DNA of 22,938 nt from CAZZKF01 sp964654995 (GCA_964654995.1 CAZZKF010000039.1:1-22938), one strand, 5' to 3'. Positions 1 to 8,730 are shown, numbered from the stretch's first letter. The notes: generated by a model from the sequence alone, not told the origin. Made by a program: numbers and translations.

Positions 1-984
<984 letters not shown>

Positions 985-1002
985 GGGCACCGGATGACTG
1001 GC

Positions 1003-2535
1003 TTACAGGGGAAGGTTGCCGTGCTTGCGCCACGGGCGCTCCACCCGTTTGGAGCGCAGCAGGCGAAGCGCGCCGGCAAGGCGCCGGCGCGTCGAGTGCG
1101 GCATGATAACATCGTCGATAAAACCGCGGCGTGCCGCGATGAACGGATTCTCGAAGGTCTCCCGGTATTCCGCCTCGCGGGCCTTGAGGCGCTCGGGATC
1201 GTCCGCCTCGTTGCGAAAGATGATCTCGACCGCGCCCTTGGCCCCCATCACCGCGATCTCGGCGGTCGGCCAGGCATAATTGACATCAGCGCCCAGATGC
1301 TTGGAGCTCATGACGTCATAGGCGCCGCCATAGGCCTTGCGGGTGATCACCGTCACCTTGGGAACCGTCGCCTCGCCGTAGGCGTAAAGCAGCTTGGCAC
1401 CGTGCTTGATGATGCCTCCGTATTCCTGAACCGTGCCGGGCAGAAAACCGGGCACATCGACGAAGGTCACCAGCGGAATGTTGAAGCAGTCGCAAAAGCG
1501 CACGAAACGGGCGCCCTTGCGCGATGAATCGATATCCAGGCAGCCGGCCAGAACCATCGGCTGATTGGCGACGAAGCCGACCGTGTGCCCTTCGATGCGG
1601 CCGAAGCCGGTGACGATGTTGCGGGCGAAATCCGGCTGGACTTCGAAAAAGTCGCCCTCGTCAACGACCGAGCCGATCACCTCGTGCATGTCATAGGGCT
1701 TGTTGGGATTGTCCGGCACCAAGGTGTCGAGTGCCGGGATCAGGCGTTCGGGATCGTCCTCGGTGGGTCTCTCGGGCGGCTGCTGGCGATTGTTCAGCGG
1801 CAGGAAATCGAAAAAGCGGCGAACCTGGCGCAGGGTCTCGACATCGTTCTCGAACGCCAGGTCGGCGACGCTGGAACGGGTCGTGTGGGTCGTCGCCCCG
1901 CCCAGCTCCTCATGGCTGACGCTTTCCTGGGTGACCGTTTTGACCACGTCGGGGCCGGTCACATACATGTAGGAGGTATCGCGGACCATGAAGATGAAAT
2001 CGTTCATCGCCGGCGAATAAACCGCGCCGCCCGCACACGGCCCCATGATGACGGCGATCTGCGGCACCACGCCGGAGGCATCGATGTTGGCCTGGAACAC
2101 CTCGCCATAGCCGGCCAGCGAGGCGATGCCCTCCTGAATGCGGGCGCCGCCTGAATCGTTGAGCGAGATGATCGGCGCGCCGGTGCGCATCGCCAGATCC
2201 ATCACCTTGGTCATCTTTTCGGCGCAGGTCTCGGAGAGCGCGCCGCCGAAAACGGTGAAATCCTGGCTGATGACGAACACCGGCCGGCCGTTAATCGTGC
2301 CGTGCCCGGTGACCACGCCGTCGCCGGGAATCTTGCGCTGGTCCATGTCGAAATCGGTGCAGCGATGCTCGACGAACATGTCGAATTCCTCGAACGAGCC
2401 GTCGTCGAGAAGCACATCCAGGCGCTCGCGCGCCGTCAGCTTGCCGCGCTTGTGCTGGGCAGCAATGCGACGCTCACCGCCGCCGGCCCTGGCCTGTGCC
2501 CGCTTGGCATCGAGTTGGCGAAGAATATCCTGCAT
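1003..2535 (-). CDS. pccB: Propionyl-CoA carboxylase beta subunit (carboxyltransferase)
   Basis: This is the carboxyltransferase subunit that moves the carboxyl group from biotin to propionyl-CoA, feeding the methylmalonyl-CoA route to succinyl-CoA. The 510 aa match the usual length. The protein shows the two crotonase-like halves. The N-terminal half has QDFTVFGGALSE (about 91-102) and the oxyanion-hole glycines GPCAGGA (165-171). The C-terminal half has VDVPGFLPGTVQE (about 359-371) and AYGGAYDVM (401-409). The C-terminus ends PWRKHGNLPL, a signature close to that of mitochondrial and bacterial PccB. Start is ATG at 2535, preceded by a purine-rich GGTGGGCAG that is only a weak Shine-Dalgarno sequence. 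It lies 96 bp after the ATP12 gene and 18 nt before pccA, so pccB-pccA form one transcription unit. Substrate preference (propionyl versus acetyl or methylcrotonyl) is inferred from overall similarity and the C-terminal signature. Confidence 0.95.
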   Translation of the reverse strand: MQDILRQLDAKRAQARAGGGERRIAAQHKRGKLTARERLDVLLDDGSFEEFDMFVEHRCTDFDMDQRKIPGDGVVTGHGTINGRPVFVISQDFTVFGGALSETCAEKMTKVMDLAMRTGAPIISLNDSGGARIQEGIASLAGYGEVFQANIDASGVVPQIAVIMGPCAGGAVYSPAMNDFIFMVRDTSYMYVTGPDVVKTVTQESVSHEELGGATTHTTRSSVADLAFENDVETLRQVRRFFDFLPLNNRQQPPERPTEDDPERLIPALDTLVPDNPNKPYDMHEVIGSVVDEGDFFEVQPDFARNIVTGFGRIEGHTVGFVANQPMVLAGCLDIDSSRKGARFVRFCDCFNIPLVTFVDVPGFLPGTVQEYGGIIKHGAKLLYAYGEATVPKVTVITRKAYGGAYDVMSSKHLGADVNYAWPTAEIAVMGAKGAVEIIFRNEADDPERLKAREAEYRETFENPFIAARRGFIDDVIMPHSTRRRLAGALRLLRSKRVERPWRKHGNLPL

Positions 2536-2587
2536 CTGCCCACCGTCTGTTAGAACATTTCCTGCCCCGGACTGCCCGCCGATGATA

Positions 2588-2622
2588 GGGCCTCGGCCGG
2601 CGCGAAAGAAGCCCCAAGGCCC
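2588..2622 (-). promoter_or_regulatory. Stem-loop between the ATP12 gene and pccB
   Basis: Read on the minus strand this gives GGGCCTTGG, then a 17-nt loop, then CCGAGGCCC. That is a 9-bp stem containing one U-G wobble that pairs only in the minus-strand RNA; on the plus strand the same position is a C-A mismatch. The loop can add a GGC/GCC inner pairing. It begins about 10 nt after the ATP12 stop codon. No U-run follows, so it is not a standard intrinsic terminator. It may be an mRNA 3'-end stabiliser, an attenuator or a processing site. Function is inferred only from structure and position. Confidence 0.4.
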
Positions 2623-2631
2623 TGCCCCGCG

Positions 2632-3354
2632 TCATTTTGTCCCCGGCCCGTCCGATTCCTCTCTCAGCAGCGCAAGGAACCTTGCGGCAGCCAGAAAGTC
2701 GCGCCGGTGCGATTCCCGGGCGGCCGCCGCTTCCGCATCCTCGCCCCAGCGTTCCATCTGATGGACGGCATCGATCTCGCTCAGCTCCCAGCCGGCCTCG
2801 GCTTCGAGGTGCCGGTGCAGAACCGCCAGCGCCAAAACCAGCGAGCCGGACAGGCCCACCAGTTCGCGGAACGCAGTGAGCGCCAGCGCATCGAGAACCG
2901 CCACCTCGGCCCGCAGGCGGGCCAGCGCCGCCGGGTCCTGCTCGATAGGCACCACCCCGTCGGCGACCCGCAGCGCAGCCCCCAGATGTTCCGCCGCCCA
3001 GTCGAGCAACGGTTGCCAGCCGGCGTCCTGACGTGCCCGCAGGCTGGCCGGGGATACCGCGCGGTAGCACAGCAGATCACTCTGGCCGTAACGGGCGATC
3101 TCGTCGATCACCGGGGCCCGTTCCCCGGCCACCCGATCGATGGCGGTATTGGCCAGCCGGGTGAGCCGCATGGTGCGGGGGTCCAGGGTCTCGCCCTGGC
3201 AGTCCCATTCCTCGGCAATGGCGGCGGCCAGCGCCTGGCCCGGCACGACCAGGGGGCGACGCGCCGGTGTTTTCAGCGCCCGCCCGTCGAGCCTCACGCC
3301 ATAGCCGCCCGGCGCGCTGACGACCGAGACCGCCTTATAGAACCGCCTGGCCAT
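2632..3354 (-). CDS. ATP12-family F1-ATPase assembly chaperone
   Basis: ATP12 proteins bind the alpha subunit of F1 and help assemble the ATP synthase catalytic head; the family is known from mitochondria and alphaproteobacteria. The 240-aa protein has the family features in order. The N-terminus has RRFYKAVSV (3-11), then LDGRALKTPARRPLVVP (22-38), with an EEWDCQGETLDPRTMRLTRL stretch (48-67) and the ANTAIDR motif (68-74). Next come YGQSDLLCYRA (89-99) and the WQPLLDWAAEHLGA segment (113-126). The C-terminal helices hold GLSGSLVLALAV (167-178) and EIDAVHQMERWGEDAEA (193-209), close to the conserved family ending. ATG at 3354 lies inside the end of the upstream HAD gene (20-nt overlap), so the two are probably translationally coupled. 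Length and motif order suggest a functional gene. Confidence 0.93.
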   Translation of the reverse strand: MARRFYKAVSVVSAPGGYGVRLDGRALKTPARRPLVVPGQALAAAIAEEWDCQGETLDPRTMRLTRLANTAIDRVAGERAPVIDEIARYGQSDLLCYRAVSPASLRARQDAGWQPLLDWAAEHLGAALRVADGVVPIEQDPAALARLRAEVAVLDALALTAFRELVGLSGSLVLALAVLHRHLEAEAGWELSEIDAVHQMERWGEDAEAAAARESHRRDFLAAARFLALLREESDGPGTK

Positions 3355-4033
3355 CGATCAGCTCAAGCACCAGCGGCACCAGCTCGGCAAATTCGCCAAC
3401 CACCGCGCGGGCTCCGGCCGGGCGCAATTCCGCGGCCTGGTGATAGCCCCAGGCAACGCCGATGCCGGCGACCCGGGCACGCACCGCCATTTCCATGTCG
3501 AAGGTGGTATCGCCGACCAGCACGGTCGCCTGCGGCTCGGCACCGACCTCGGCCATCGCCTGATGGAGCATCGCCGGATCCGGCTTGCCGGGGGCGTCGT
3601 CGGCGGTCTGGATGGTGGCGAAGCGCTCGAAAATGCCATGCGGGCGCAGCGAATTCTCAAGCCCCTGGCGCCCCTTGCCGGTGGCCAGCCCGAGTGTCCA
3701 GCCGGCCGCCTCGAGCGCATCAAGCACATCGAGTGCGCCGGGATACAGGGGCTCGTGATCGTCGCCCTCGGCGCGCATGCGGGCGAAGGCCCGGCGATAG
3801 GCGTCCGAGATCGCCATGCAGGTCTCGGGCGTTGCATCCGGCGCCAGCCGGGCAATGCCTTCGATCAGCGGCAGGCCGACCATGCGGCAGATGGCAGCGG
3901 GCGGCGGTGCGGCCAGATCGCAGCTTTCGAACGCCCGGGTCATGGCGGTGACGATCATGTACTGGCTGTCGATGAGCGTTCCGTCGCAGTCGAAGACGAC
4001 AAGGCGGACAGGCGGGTTCAGGCGGCGAATCAT
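3335..4033 (-). CDS. HAD-superfamily (subfamily IA) phosphatase, phosphoglycolate-phosphatase-like
   Basis: This is a haloacid-dehalogenase fold hydrolase of 232 aa, probably a small-molecule phosphatase of the Gph type. All four HAD motifs are present: motif I FDCDGTLIDS with nucleophile D15 and acid D17, motif II LATGK with T118, motif III lysine in GKPDP (K150), and motif IV VLVGDTTFDM with D175 and D179. A helical cap lies at about residues 22-95. The substrate is not readable from the sequence; phosphoglycolate is only the commonest assignment for this family. The ATG at 4033 was chosen because motif I then sits at the usual distance from the N-terminus. The frame stays open upstream to a GTG at 4120, but that extension has no family similarity. 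No Shine-Dalgarno sequence precedes ATG 4033. The 3' end overlaps the ATP12 gene. Confidence 0.9.
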   Translation of the reverse strand: MIRRLNPPVRLVVFDCDGTLIDSQYMIVTAMTRAFESCDLAAPPPAAICRMVGLPLIEGIARLAPDATPETCMAISDAYRRAFARMRAEGDDHEPLYPGALDVLDALEAAGWTLGLATGKGRQGLENSLRPHGIFERFATIQTADDAPGKPDPAMLHQAMAEVGAEPQATVLVGDTTFDMEMAVRARVAGIGVAWGYHQAAELRPAGARAVVGEFAELVPLVLELIDGQAVL

Positions 4034-4180
4034 GGCGCGCAGAGTGGCACAGAGAGCGGCGCCCCTCAAGCCGATGTGAAAGTGCCCGGCGCGCACGAAA
4101 AACTGCTGTTGTTTCAACACGCCCGAGCCGAGCCATCAAATTGTTTCCACCCGCCCGGATCATGCTCTAGGATGCCGCTC
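4034..4180. other. Divergent intergenic region between the HAD gene and the bicupin gene
   Basis: This 147-bp gap separates the minus-strand HAD gene from the plus-strand bicupin gene and should hold the promoters of both. I see no convincing sigma-70 hexamer pair. The best minus-strand candidate is TTGAGG (4064-4069), 17 nt, CACTCT (4041-4046), which would start transcription almost at the HAD ATG. The best plus-strand candidate is TTGTTT (4141-4146) with a poor -10. A small inverted repeat TGTTG-TTT-CAACA is also present near 4107-4119. All of these are weak. Confidence 0.3.
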
Positions 4181-4885
4181 ATGAACGCGATCAATGCCGA
4201 TCTCGGCGCCTTTGCAGTGGCCGATACGGCGGCCATGGAATGGCAGCCGAGCCCGGCCGAAGGCGTCTGGCGCAAACGCCTCGATCACATCGGCCCGGAA
4301 GAAGGCGGCCGGGTGACTTCGATCGTGCGCTACGATCCGGGCTCGACCTTTGCCGCCCACGATCACCCGGACGGCGAGGAGATTTTTGTCCTCGAAGGCA
4401 CCTTTTCCGACGAACATGGCGATTATCCGGCCGGCACCTATCTGCTCAACCCTGACGGTTTTCGCCATGCGCCGTTCACGCGTAACGGCTGCGTCCTGTT
4501 CGTCAAGCTGCGCCAATACGCCGGCGAAGGCCGCCAGCAGGTGAAGGTGGATGCCCGGGAAATGCCCTGGGCGCCGGGGCCGATGCCGGGGGTGGCGGTC
4601 AAGGAGCTCTATGCCCAGGACGGCTTTGCCGATCGCACCTACCTGATCCGGGTGAACCGCGGGCTGTCCTTTCCTGTCCATACCCACGACGGCGGCGAGG
4701 AATTGTTCCTGCTCGAAGGCGATCTCGAAGACGAGCACGGCCGCTACGGCCCGGGGTACTGGGTGCGCTATCCGGTCGGCTCCAGCCACGCACCGTGGAC
4801 CCAGGGCGGCTGCCTGTTCTATGTCAAGGTCGGCGGCTTGATCGCGCCGGCGCAAACCGGTCAGGCCCAGGGGTCATCGGCATAA
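4181..4885 (+). CDS. Bicupin protein (two ChrR-like cupin domains), substrate unknown
   Basis: This is the only plus-strand gene in the window. The 234-aa protein consists of two tandem cupin domains. Domain 1 (about 30-125) has the metal-binding motif with H60, H62, E66/E67 and H96. Domain 2 (about 135-220) repeats it with H167, H169, E173/E174 and H203. Both copies share the pattern HxH-D/DG-G-EE-hF-LEG, so the protein looks like an internal duplication with both metal sites intact. Related single domains occur in ChrR-type anti-sigma factors and in small dioxygenase-like cupins, but there is no zinc-binding anti-sigma domain here. The actual activity is not recognisable. ATG 4181 is preferred over ATG 4172 because AGGA (4169-4172) sits 8 nt upstream. 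The last 25 nt overlap the end of the convergent rluC-type gene. Confidence 0.88.
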   Translation: MNAINADLGAFAVADTAAMEWQPSPAEGVWRKRLDHIGPEEGGRVTSIVRYDPGSTFAAHDHPDGEEIFVLEGTFSDEHGDYPAGTYLLNPDGFRHAPFTRNGCVLFVKLRQYAGEGRQQVKVDAREMPWAPGPMPGVAVKELYAQDGFADRTYLIRVNRGLSFPVHTHDGGEELFLLEGDLEDEHGRYGPGYWVRYPVGSSHAPWTQGGCLFYVKVGGLIAPAQTGQAQGSSA

Positions 4886-5832
4886 TCGGGGTCGAACCCC
4901 AGCAGTTTCCAGCTTTCCAGCATGTGTGCCTCCAAGGGCGCCCGAATCCGCAAACGGCCGCCTGCGGGATGCGGAAACTCAATTTCGCGGGCGTGCAGAT
5001 GCACCCTTTTCGCGATCGGCGGGCCGAGAAAGGCGTTGCTGCCGCCATACTTGCCATCGCCGACGATCGGCGTCCCCAGCATCGCGCAGTGGACGCGGAG
5101 CTGATGGGTGCGCCCGGTCAGCGGCCTTAGGGCCAGCCAGGCGGCACGGCGCCCGGCGGCCTCAATCACCGCATAGTCGGTGACCGCCCGCCGCCCCGTC
5201 TTGCCCGCCTGCATGCGCTCGCGCCCCCGCGCGCCCTGCTTGGCGAGCTCCGTCTCCAGACGCCCGGCACCGGGCCTGGGCACGCCGACGACCAGCGCCC
5301 AGTAGAGCTTGTTCACCTCCCCGGCGCGGAAGGCGCGGCCCAGCCGGGCGGCGCTGGCACGCGAGCGGGCCAGCACGAGGACCCCGCTGGTGTCCTTGTC
5401 GAGCCGATGAACGAGGCGTGGGCGTTCCGGCTCATCAAAGGTCAGCGCATCCAGAAGCGCATCCAGATGGCGGGTCGTGCGGCTGCCACCCTGAACCGCC
5501 AGCCCGGCCGGCTTGTTCAGCACGATCACCGCCTTGTCGATATGCAGGACGCGCCGGCGAAGGGCCTCGGCTTCGGCCTCGGACGGTGGCGGCGGCGGCG
5601 AACGGCGCGCGGTTCCGGCCGCTTCGCCCAGCGGCGGAACACGGATGCGGGCGCCGGCAACGAGCCGCGCACCGGCCTTCGCCCGCGCCCCGTCGAGCCG
5701 CACCTGGCCGGTGCGCAGCAGCTTCTCCAGCCGCCCGTGGCCGAGCCCCGGATAATGAAGCCGGAACCAGCGGTCGAGCCGCATGCCGGCCTCATCGGCG
5801 CTGACGGTACGGATCTCCACCCGGCTGTTCAT
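4861..5832 (-). CDS. rluC: RluA/RluC-family 23S rRNA pseudouridine synthase
   Basis: The enzyme isomerises specific uridines to pseudouridine, by family in 23S rRNA. The 323-aa protein has an N-terminal S4 RNA-binding domain (about 17-64) followed by a linker rich in proline and charged residues (about 68-93). The catalytic domain contains KPAGLAVQGG (107-116) and the signature VHRLDKDTSG with catalytic D145. It also carries the LTGRTHQLRVHCAMLGTPIVG segment characteristic of the family near residues 248-268. I choose ATG 5832, 4 nt after the rarA stop; an upstream ATG at 5865 would overlap rarA by 29 nt and adds only arginine-rich, non-conserved residues. The exact target uridines (RluC versus RluD or RluA type) are not provable here. 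It is very probably co-transcribed with degP and rarA. Confidence 0.9.
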   Translation of the reverse strand: MNSRVEIRTVSADEAGMRLDRWFRLHYPGLGHGRLEKLLRTGQVRLDGARAKAGARLVAGARIRVPPLGEAAGTARRSPPPPPSEAEAEALRRRVLHIDKAVIVLNKPAGLAVQGGSRTTRHLDALLDALTFDEPERPRLVHRLDKDTSGVLVLARSRASAARLGRAFRAGEVNKLYWALVVGVPRPGAGRLETELAKQGARGRERMQAGKTGRRAVTDYAVIEAAGRRAAWLALRPLTGRTHQLRVHCAMLGTPIVGDGKYGGSNAFLGPPIAKRVHLHAREIEFPHPAGGRLRIRAPLEAHMLESWKLLGFDPDYADDPWA

Positions 5833-5836
5833 GCGC

Positions 5837-7159
5837 CTAGTCGCCGTTCCCGGGCGCCTTTGCACGCTCCCGGCGCAGGCGTTCCCAGTACTCCAGGCGC
5901 TTGGCGATGTCGCGCTCGAAGCCGACTTCGCGCGGCGCGTAGAAGCGGGTGCGCGCCATGCCGTCGGGGAAATAGTCTTGCCCTGAAAAGCCCTCGGCCG
6001 CCTCGTGATCGTAGCGATAGCCCTTGCCGTAACCGAGATTTTTCATCAGCGATGTGGGCGCATTCAGGATGTGCTTGGGCGGCATCGGCGAGCCGTGCTT
6101 GCGGGCCCAGTCGGTGGCCTTGCCGAGCGCCCGGTAGGCGGCGTTCGATTTCGGCGCCGTGCCGAGATATATCACTGCTTGCGCCAGCGCCAGTTCGCCT
6201 TCCGGCGAGCCGAGAAAATCATAGGCCTGTTTGGCCGCCAGCGCCTGCACAAGCGCATTGGGATCGGCCAGGCCGATGTCTTCGGAGGCAAATCGCACCA
6301 GCCGGCGGGCGATGTACAGCGGGTCTTCGCCGGCGTTCAGCATCCGCGCCAGCCAGTAGAGCGCCGCGTCAGTATCCGACCCGCGCAAGGACTTGTGCAG
6401 CGCGCTGATGAGATTGTAGTGCTCCTCGCGGGCCTTGTCGTAGACCGGCGCGCGCTGCTGCACCAGCTTGACCAGCGCCGCCGTGTCCAGACGCTTATCC
6501 GGGCCCAGTGCAAACAGTTCCTCGGCCAGGTTGAGGACATAACGCCCGTCGCCATCGGCCATGGCACGCAGGCTGGCACGGGCCTCGTCGTCAAGCGGCA
6601 GGCTGCGCCCGATATGGGCCTCGGCCCGGGCCAGCAGGGCTTCAAGCGCCGCATCGTCGAGCCGGTTGAGCACCAGCACCTGACAGCGCGACAGCAAGGC
6701 GGCATTGATCTCGAACGACGGGTTCTCGGTGGTGGCGCCGAACAGGATGACGGTGCCGTCCTCGACATAGGGCAGGAAGGCATCCTGCTGGGTGCGGTTG
6801 AAACGGTGGATTTCATCGACGAACAGCAGCGTGCCGCGGCCTGCCGCACGGCGCATGCGGGCCTCATCAAACGCCCGGCGCAGATCGGCAACGCCGGAGA
6901 AAACGGCCGAAAGCTGCTCGAAATGCAAATCCACATAGTCGGCCAGCAACCGGGCGATGGTGGTCTTGCCCGAGCCCGGCGGCCCCCACAGGATGGTGGA
7001 GGCCAGATGCCCGGCCGCCGCCATGCGGCCGATGGGCCCTTCGGTACCGACCAGATGGTCCTGACCGACGACCTCGTCGAGCCGCGCCGGCCGCAGGACA
7101 TCAGCCAGCGGGCGCGGACCCTGCTCGTCGTTCCGGTCGCTGTCGAACAGGTCGCTCAC
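5837..7159 (-). CDS. rarA: Replication-associated recombination protein A (AAA+ ATPase)
   Basis: RarA (MgsA) is a tetrameric AAA+ ATPase of the clamp-loader clade that acts at stalled replication forks and interacts with SSB. The 440 aa fit the family. Visible motifs are the N-terminal PLADVLRPARLDEVVGQDHL (17-36), Walker A GPPGSGKT (59-66), Walker B LLFVDEIH (111-118), sensor 1 GATTENPSF (141-149) and the SRCQ arginine (R158). The C-terminal MgsA tetramerisation region contains EHYNLISALHKSLRGSD, YWLARML and LPDGMARTRFY-like segments. The start is GTG at 7159, sharing GTGA with the degP stop (4-nt overlap), which implies translational coupling. An SSB-binding role is family knowledge, not seen in the sequence. 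Confidence 0.96.
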   Translation of the reverse strand: MSDLFDSDRNDEQGPRPLADVLRPARLDEVVGQDHLVGTEGPIGRMAAAGHLASTILWGPPGSGKTTIARLLADYVDLHFEQLSAVFSGVADLRRAFDEARMRRAAGRGTLLFVDEIHRFNRTQQDAFLPYVEDGTVILFGATTENPSFEINAALLSRCQVLVLNRLDDAALEALLARAEAHIGRSLPLDDEARASLRAMADGDGRYVLNLAEELFALGPDKRLDTAALVKLVQQRAPVYDKAREEHYNLISALHKSLRGSDTDAALYWLARMLNAGEDPLYIARRLVRFASEDIGLADPNALVQALAAKQAYDFLGSPEGELALAQAVIYLGTAPKSNAAYRALGKATDWARKHGSPMPPKHILNAPTSLMKNLGYGKGYRYDHEAAEGFSGQDYFPDGMARTRFYAPREVGFERDIAKRLEYWERLRRERAKAPGNGD

Positions 7160-8655
7160 AGGCGCAGCGTCAGGCTCAGGATCCGGCCGTCGCGGCGAAT
7201 GCGGATGCTCCAGTCGCCGACGTGATCGTCGATGATCTTGACCAGTTGCTTCACCGTCCGGATCTGGGTGCCGTCAATCGAGACAAAAATATCGCCAGGC
7301 ATCAGCCCGATGCGATTGGCGGTGCTGCCGGGTTTGATGGCAATCACGATAACGCCGCGCTGGAAGGCATCGAGCCCCAACTCCACTGCCACCGCCGGCG
7401 ACAGGTTGACGACGGTGGCACCACGAAACGGTGATGCCGCCCGCAGCAACCGTTCATCGCGCGGCGGGATTTCGGGCGGCGGCTCCAGCGGCACCTTGAG
7501 CTTGAATTCGCGATCGCCGCGTCGCACCTTGAGCTCGGCAGTGCCGCCGATGCGGCCCAGTGCCAGGCGGAACTGCAGGCCTTGCGGGTCATAGATCTCG
7601 TGGCCGTCAATCGCCAGAATGATGTCGCCGACCTTGAGCCCGGCACGGTCCGCCGCACCGCCGGAGAAGGTTTCATTGACCAGAACGCCGACCGGGCGCT
7701 CCAACCCCAAGGATTCGGCGATCTCGGCGGTCACCGCCTGGCTGTTGGCACCGAGCCACGGGCGGATCAGCTCGCCGCCCGAAAGCGCGCTTTCGACCAC
7801 CTTGCGCACCATGTCGGCGGGAATCGCGAAGCCGATCCCGAGCGAGCCGCCGGAGCGCGAATAAATCGCCGTATTAATCCCGATCAGCCGCCCGTCAAGA
7901 CCGATCAGAGCACCGCCCGAATTGCCGGGGTTGATCGCCGCGTCGGTCTGAATGAAAAACTGATAGTCGCTGACGCCGACACCGGTGCGCGACAGGGCCG
8001 AGACGATGCCGCTGGTCACCGTCTGCCCGACCCCGAAGGGATTGCCGATCGCCAGCACCAGGTCGCCGACCGCCACCTCATCGGATGGCCGGTATTGCAG
8101 GAAGGGCAGCGGCGTCTTGCCGGCATCGATCCGCAGCACCGCCAAATCCGTCTGCTCGTCAGCAAGGATCAGCTCGGCATCGAACTCGCGGCGATCGGCA
8201 AGGACAACGGTGATCTGGTCGGCCTCGCGAATGACGTGATTGTTGGTGACGATCACGCCGTCGGGCGAAACGATGACACCGGAGCCCAGTGAGTTCTGAA
8301 TTCGCTCGCGCGGTACGCCCATCCCGAAACCGCCGAAAAAGCGGCGGAAAAACGGGTCGTCGAACAGCGACGAGACGCCGGGCGTGCGGATCACCCGGCG
8401 GGTGTAGATGTTGACCACCGCCGGCTCGGCCCTGGCGACAACCGGAGCGAACGACATTTCCACCTGGGCGCGATCCTGCGGTGCCACGCGCTGGATTGCC
8501 TGGCGTGCCATCGCCGGCGCGACCGCGCCGAAACCCACGGCGACAAGGCCGAGGGCGACAAGCAAGCGTGCGCCTGCCGGCCGGCCGATGCACCCCTGGC
8601 GCAATACCGCTGCGATACGCCGTCCCGAGGTTGCGATGCGATATCCGATGTTCAC
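7156..8655 (-). CDS. degP: HtrA/DegP-family periplasmic serine protease (Do-like)
   Basis: This is a periplasmic quality-control protease of 499 aa. The N-terminus has a long basic n-region, then a hydrophobic segment (about 31-46) ending in an APAMA site, giving likely signal peptide cleavage after about residue 50. The trypsin-like domain has the complete triad H140 (TNNHVI), D170 (EQTDLAVL) and S246 (PGNSGGA). Two PDZ domains follow (about 297-388 and 412-495), the second starting with a GVIVIAIKPGS carboxylate-loop region. The GTG at 8655 was chosen because it is preceded by AGAAGAGG at close spacing; the frame extends to 8742 without family similarity and would run into the terminator hairpin. 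It is followed by rarA with a 4-nt overlap. Whether it is closer to DegP, DegQ or DegS-like Do proteases cannot be settled; two PDZ domains favour DegP/DegQ. Confidence 0.93.
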   Translation of the reverse strand: MNIGYRIATSGRRIAAVLRQGCIGRPAGARLLVALGLVAVGFGAVAPAMARQAIQRVAPQDRAQVEMSFAPVVARAEPAVVNIYTRRVIRTPGVSSLFDDPFFRRFFGGFGMGVPRERIQNSLGSGVIVSPDGVIVTNNHVIREADQITVVLADRREFDAELILADEQTDLAVLRIDAGKTPLPFLQYRPSDEVAVGDLVLAIGNPFGVGQTVTSGIVSALSRTGVGVSDYQFFIQTDAAINPGNSGGALIGLDGRLIGINTAIYSRSGGSLGIGFAIPADMVRKVVESALSGGELIRPWLGANSQAVTAEIAESLGLERPVGVLVNETFSGGAADRAGLKVGDIILAIDGHEIYDPQGLQFRLALGRIGGTAELKVRRGDREFKLKVPLEPPPEIPPRDERLLRAASPFRGATVVNLSPAVAVELGLDAFQRGVIVIAIKPGSTANRIGLMPGDIFVSIDGTQIRTVKQLVKIIDDHVGDWSIRIRRDGRILSLTLRL

Positions 8656-8709
8656 GCCTCTTCTCCCGCAGTGTCGAAAATCTGTCAGTGCCGTCGCCAA
8701 AGCGACAAA

Positions 8710-8730
8710 GGGCAGCCCACCGGGCTGCCC
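8710..8730 (-). terminator. Terminator-like hairpin after rplQ
   Basis: A perfect 9-bp inverted repeat, GGGCAGCCC-GGT-GGGCTGCCC on the minus strand, begins about 36 nt after the rplQ stop. It is followed by CTTTGTCGCTTTGG, a short and interrupted T-rich stretch. It is the best candidate for the end of the tuf/S10-spc-alpha transcription unit and lies 55 nt before the degP start. The weak U-tract means some read-through into degP is possible. Confidence 0.7.

Noticed and set aside
2536..2631. Candidate pccB promoter with TATCAT near the ATP12 end
   Set aside because: The matching -35 (TTTCGC) is poor and the spacing is only 14 nt; the stem-loop is the better supported feature here.
3440..4180. 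Long plus-strand extension of the bicupin frame upstream of ATG 4181
   Set aside because: It is antisense to the HAD gene and shows no cupin similarity; AGGA 8 nt before ATG 4181 supports the short form.
8656..8709. Possible degP promoter (TTGGCG and a downstream AT-rich TTTTCGACA stretch)
   Set aside because: No acceptable -10 at 16-18 nt and no recognised heat-shock or extracytoplasmic sigma motif.
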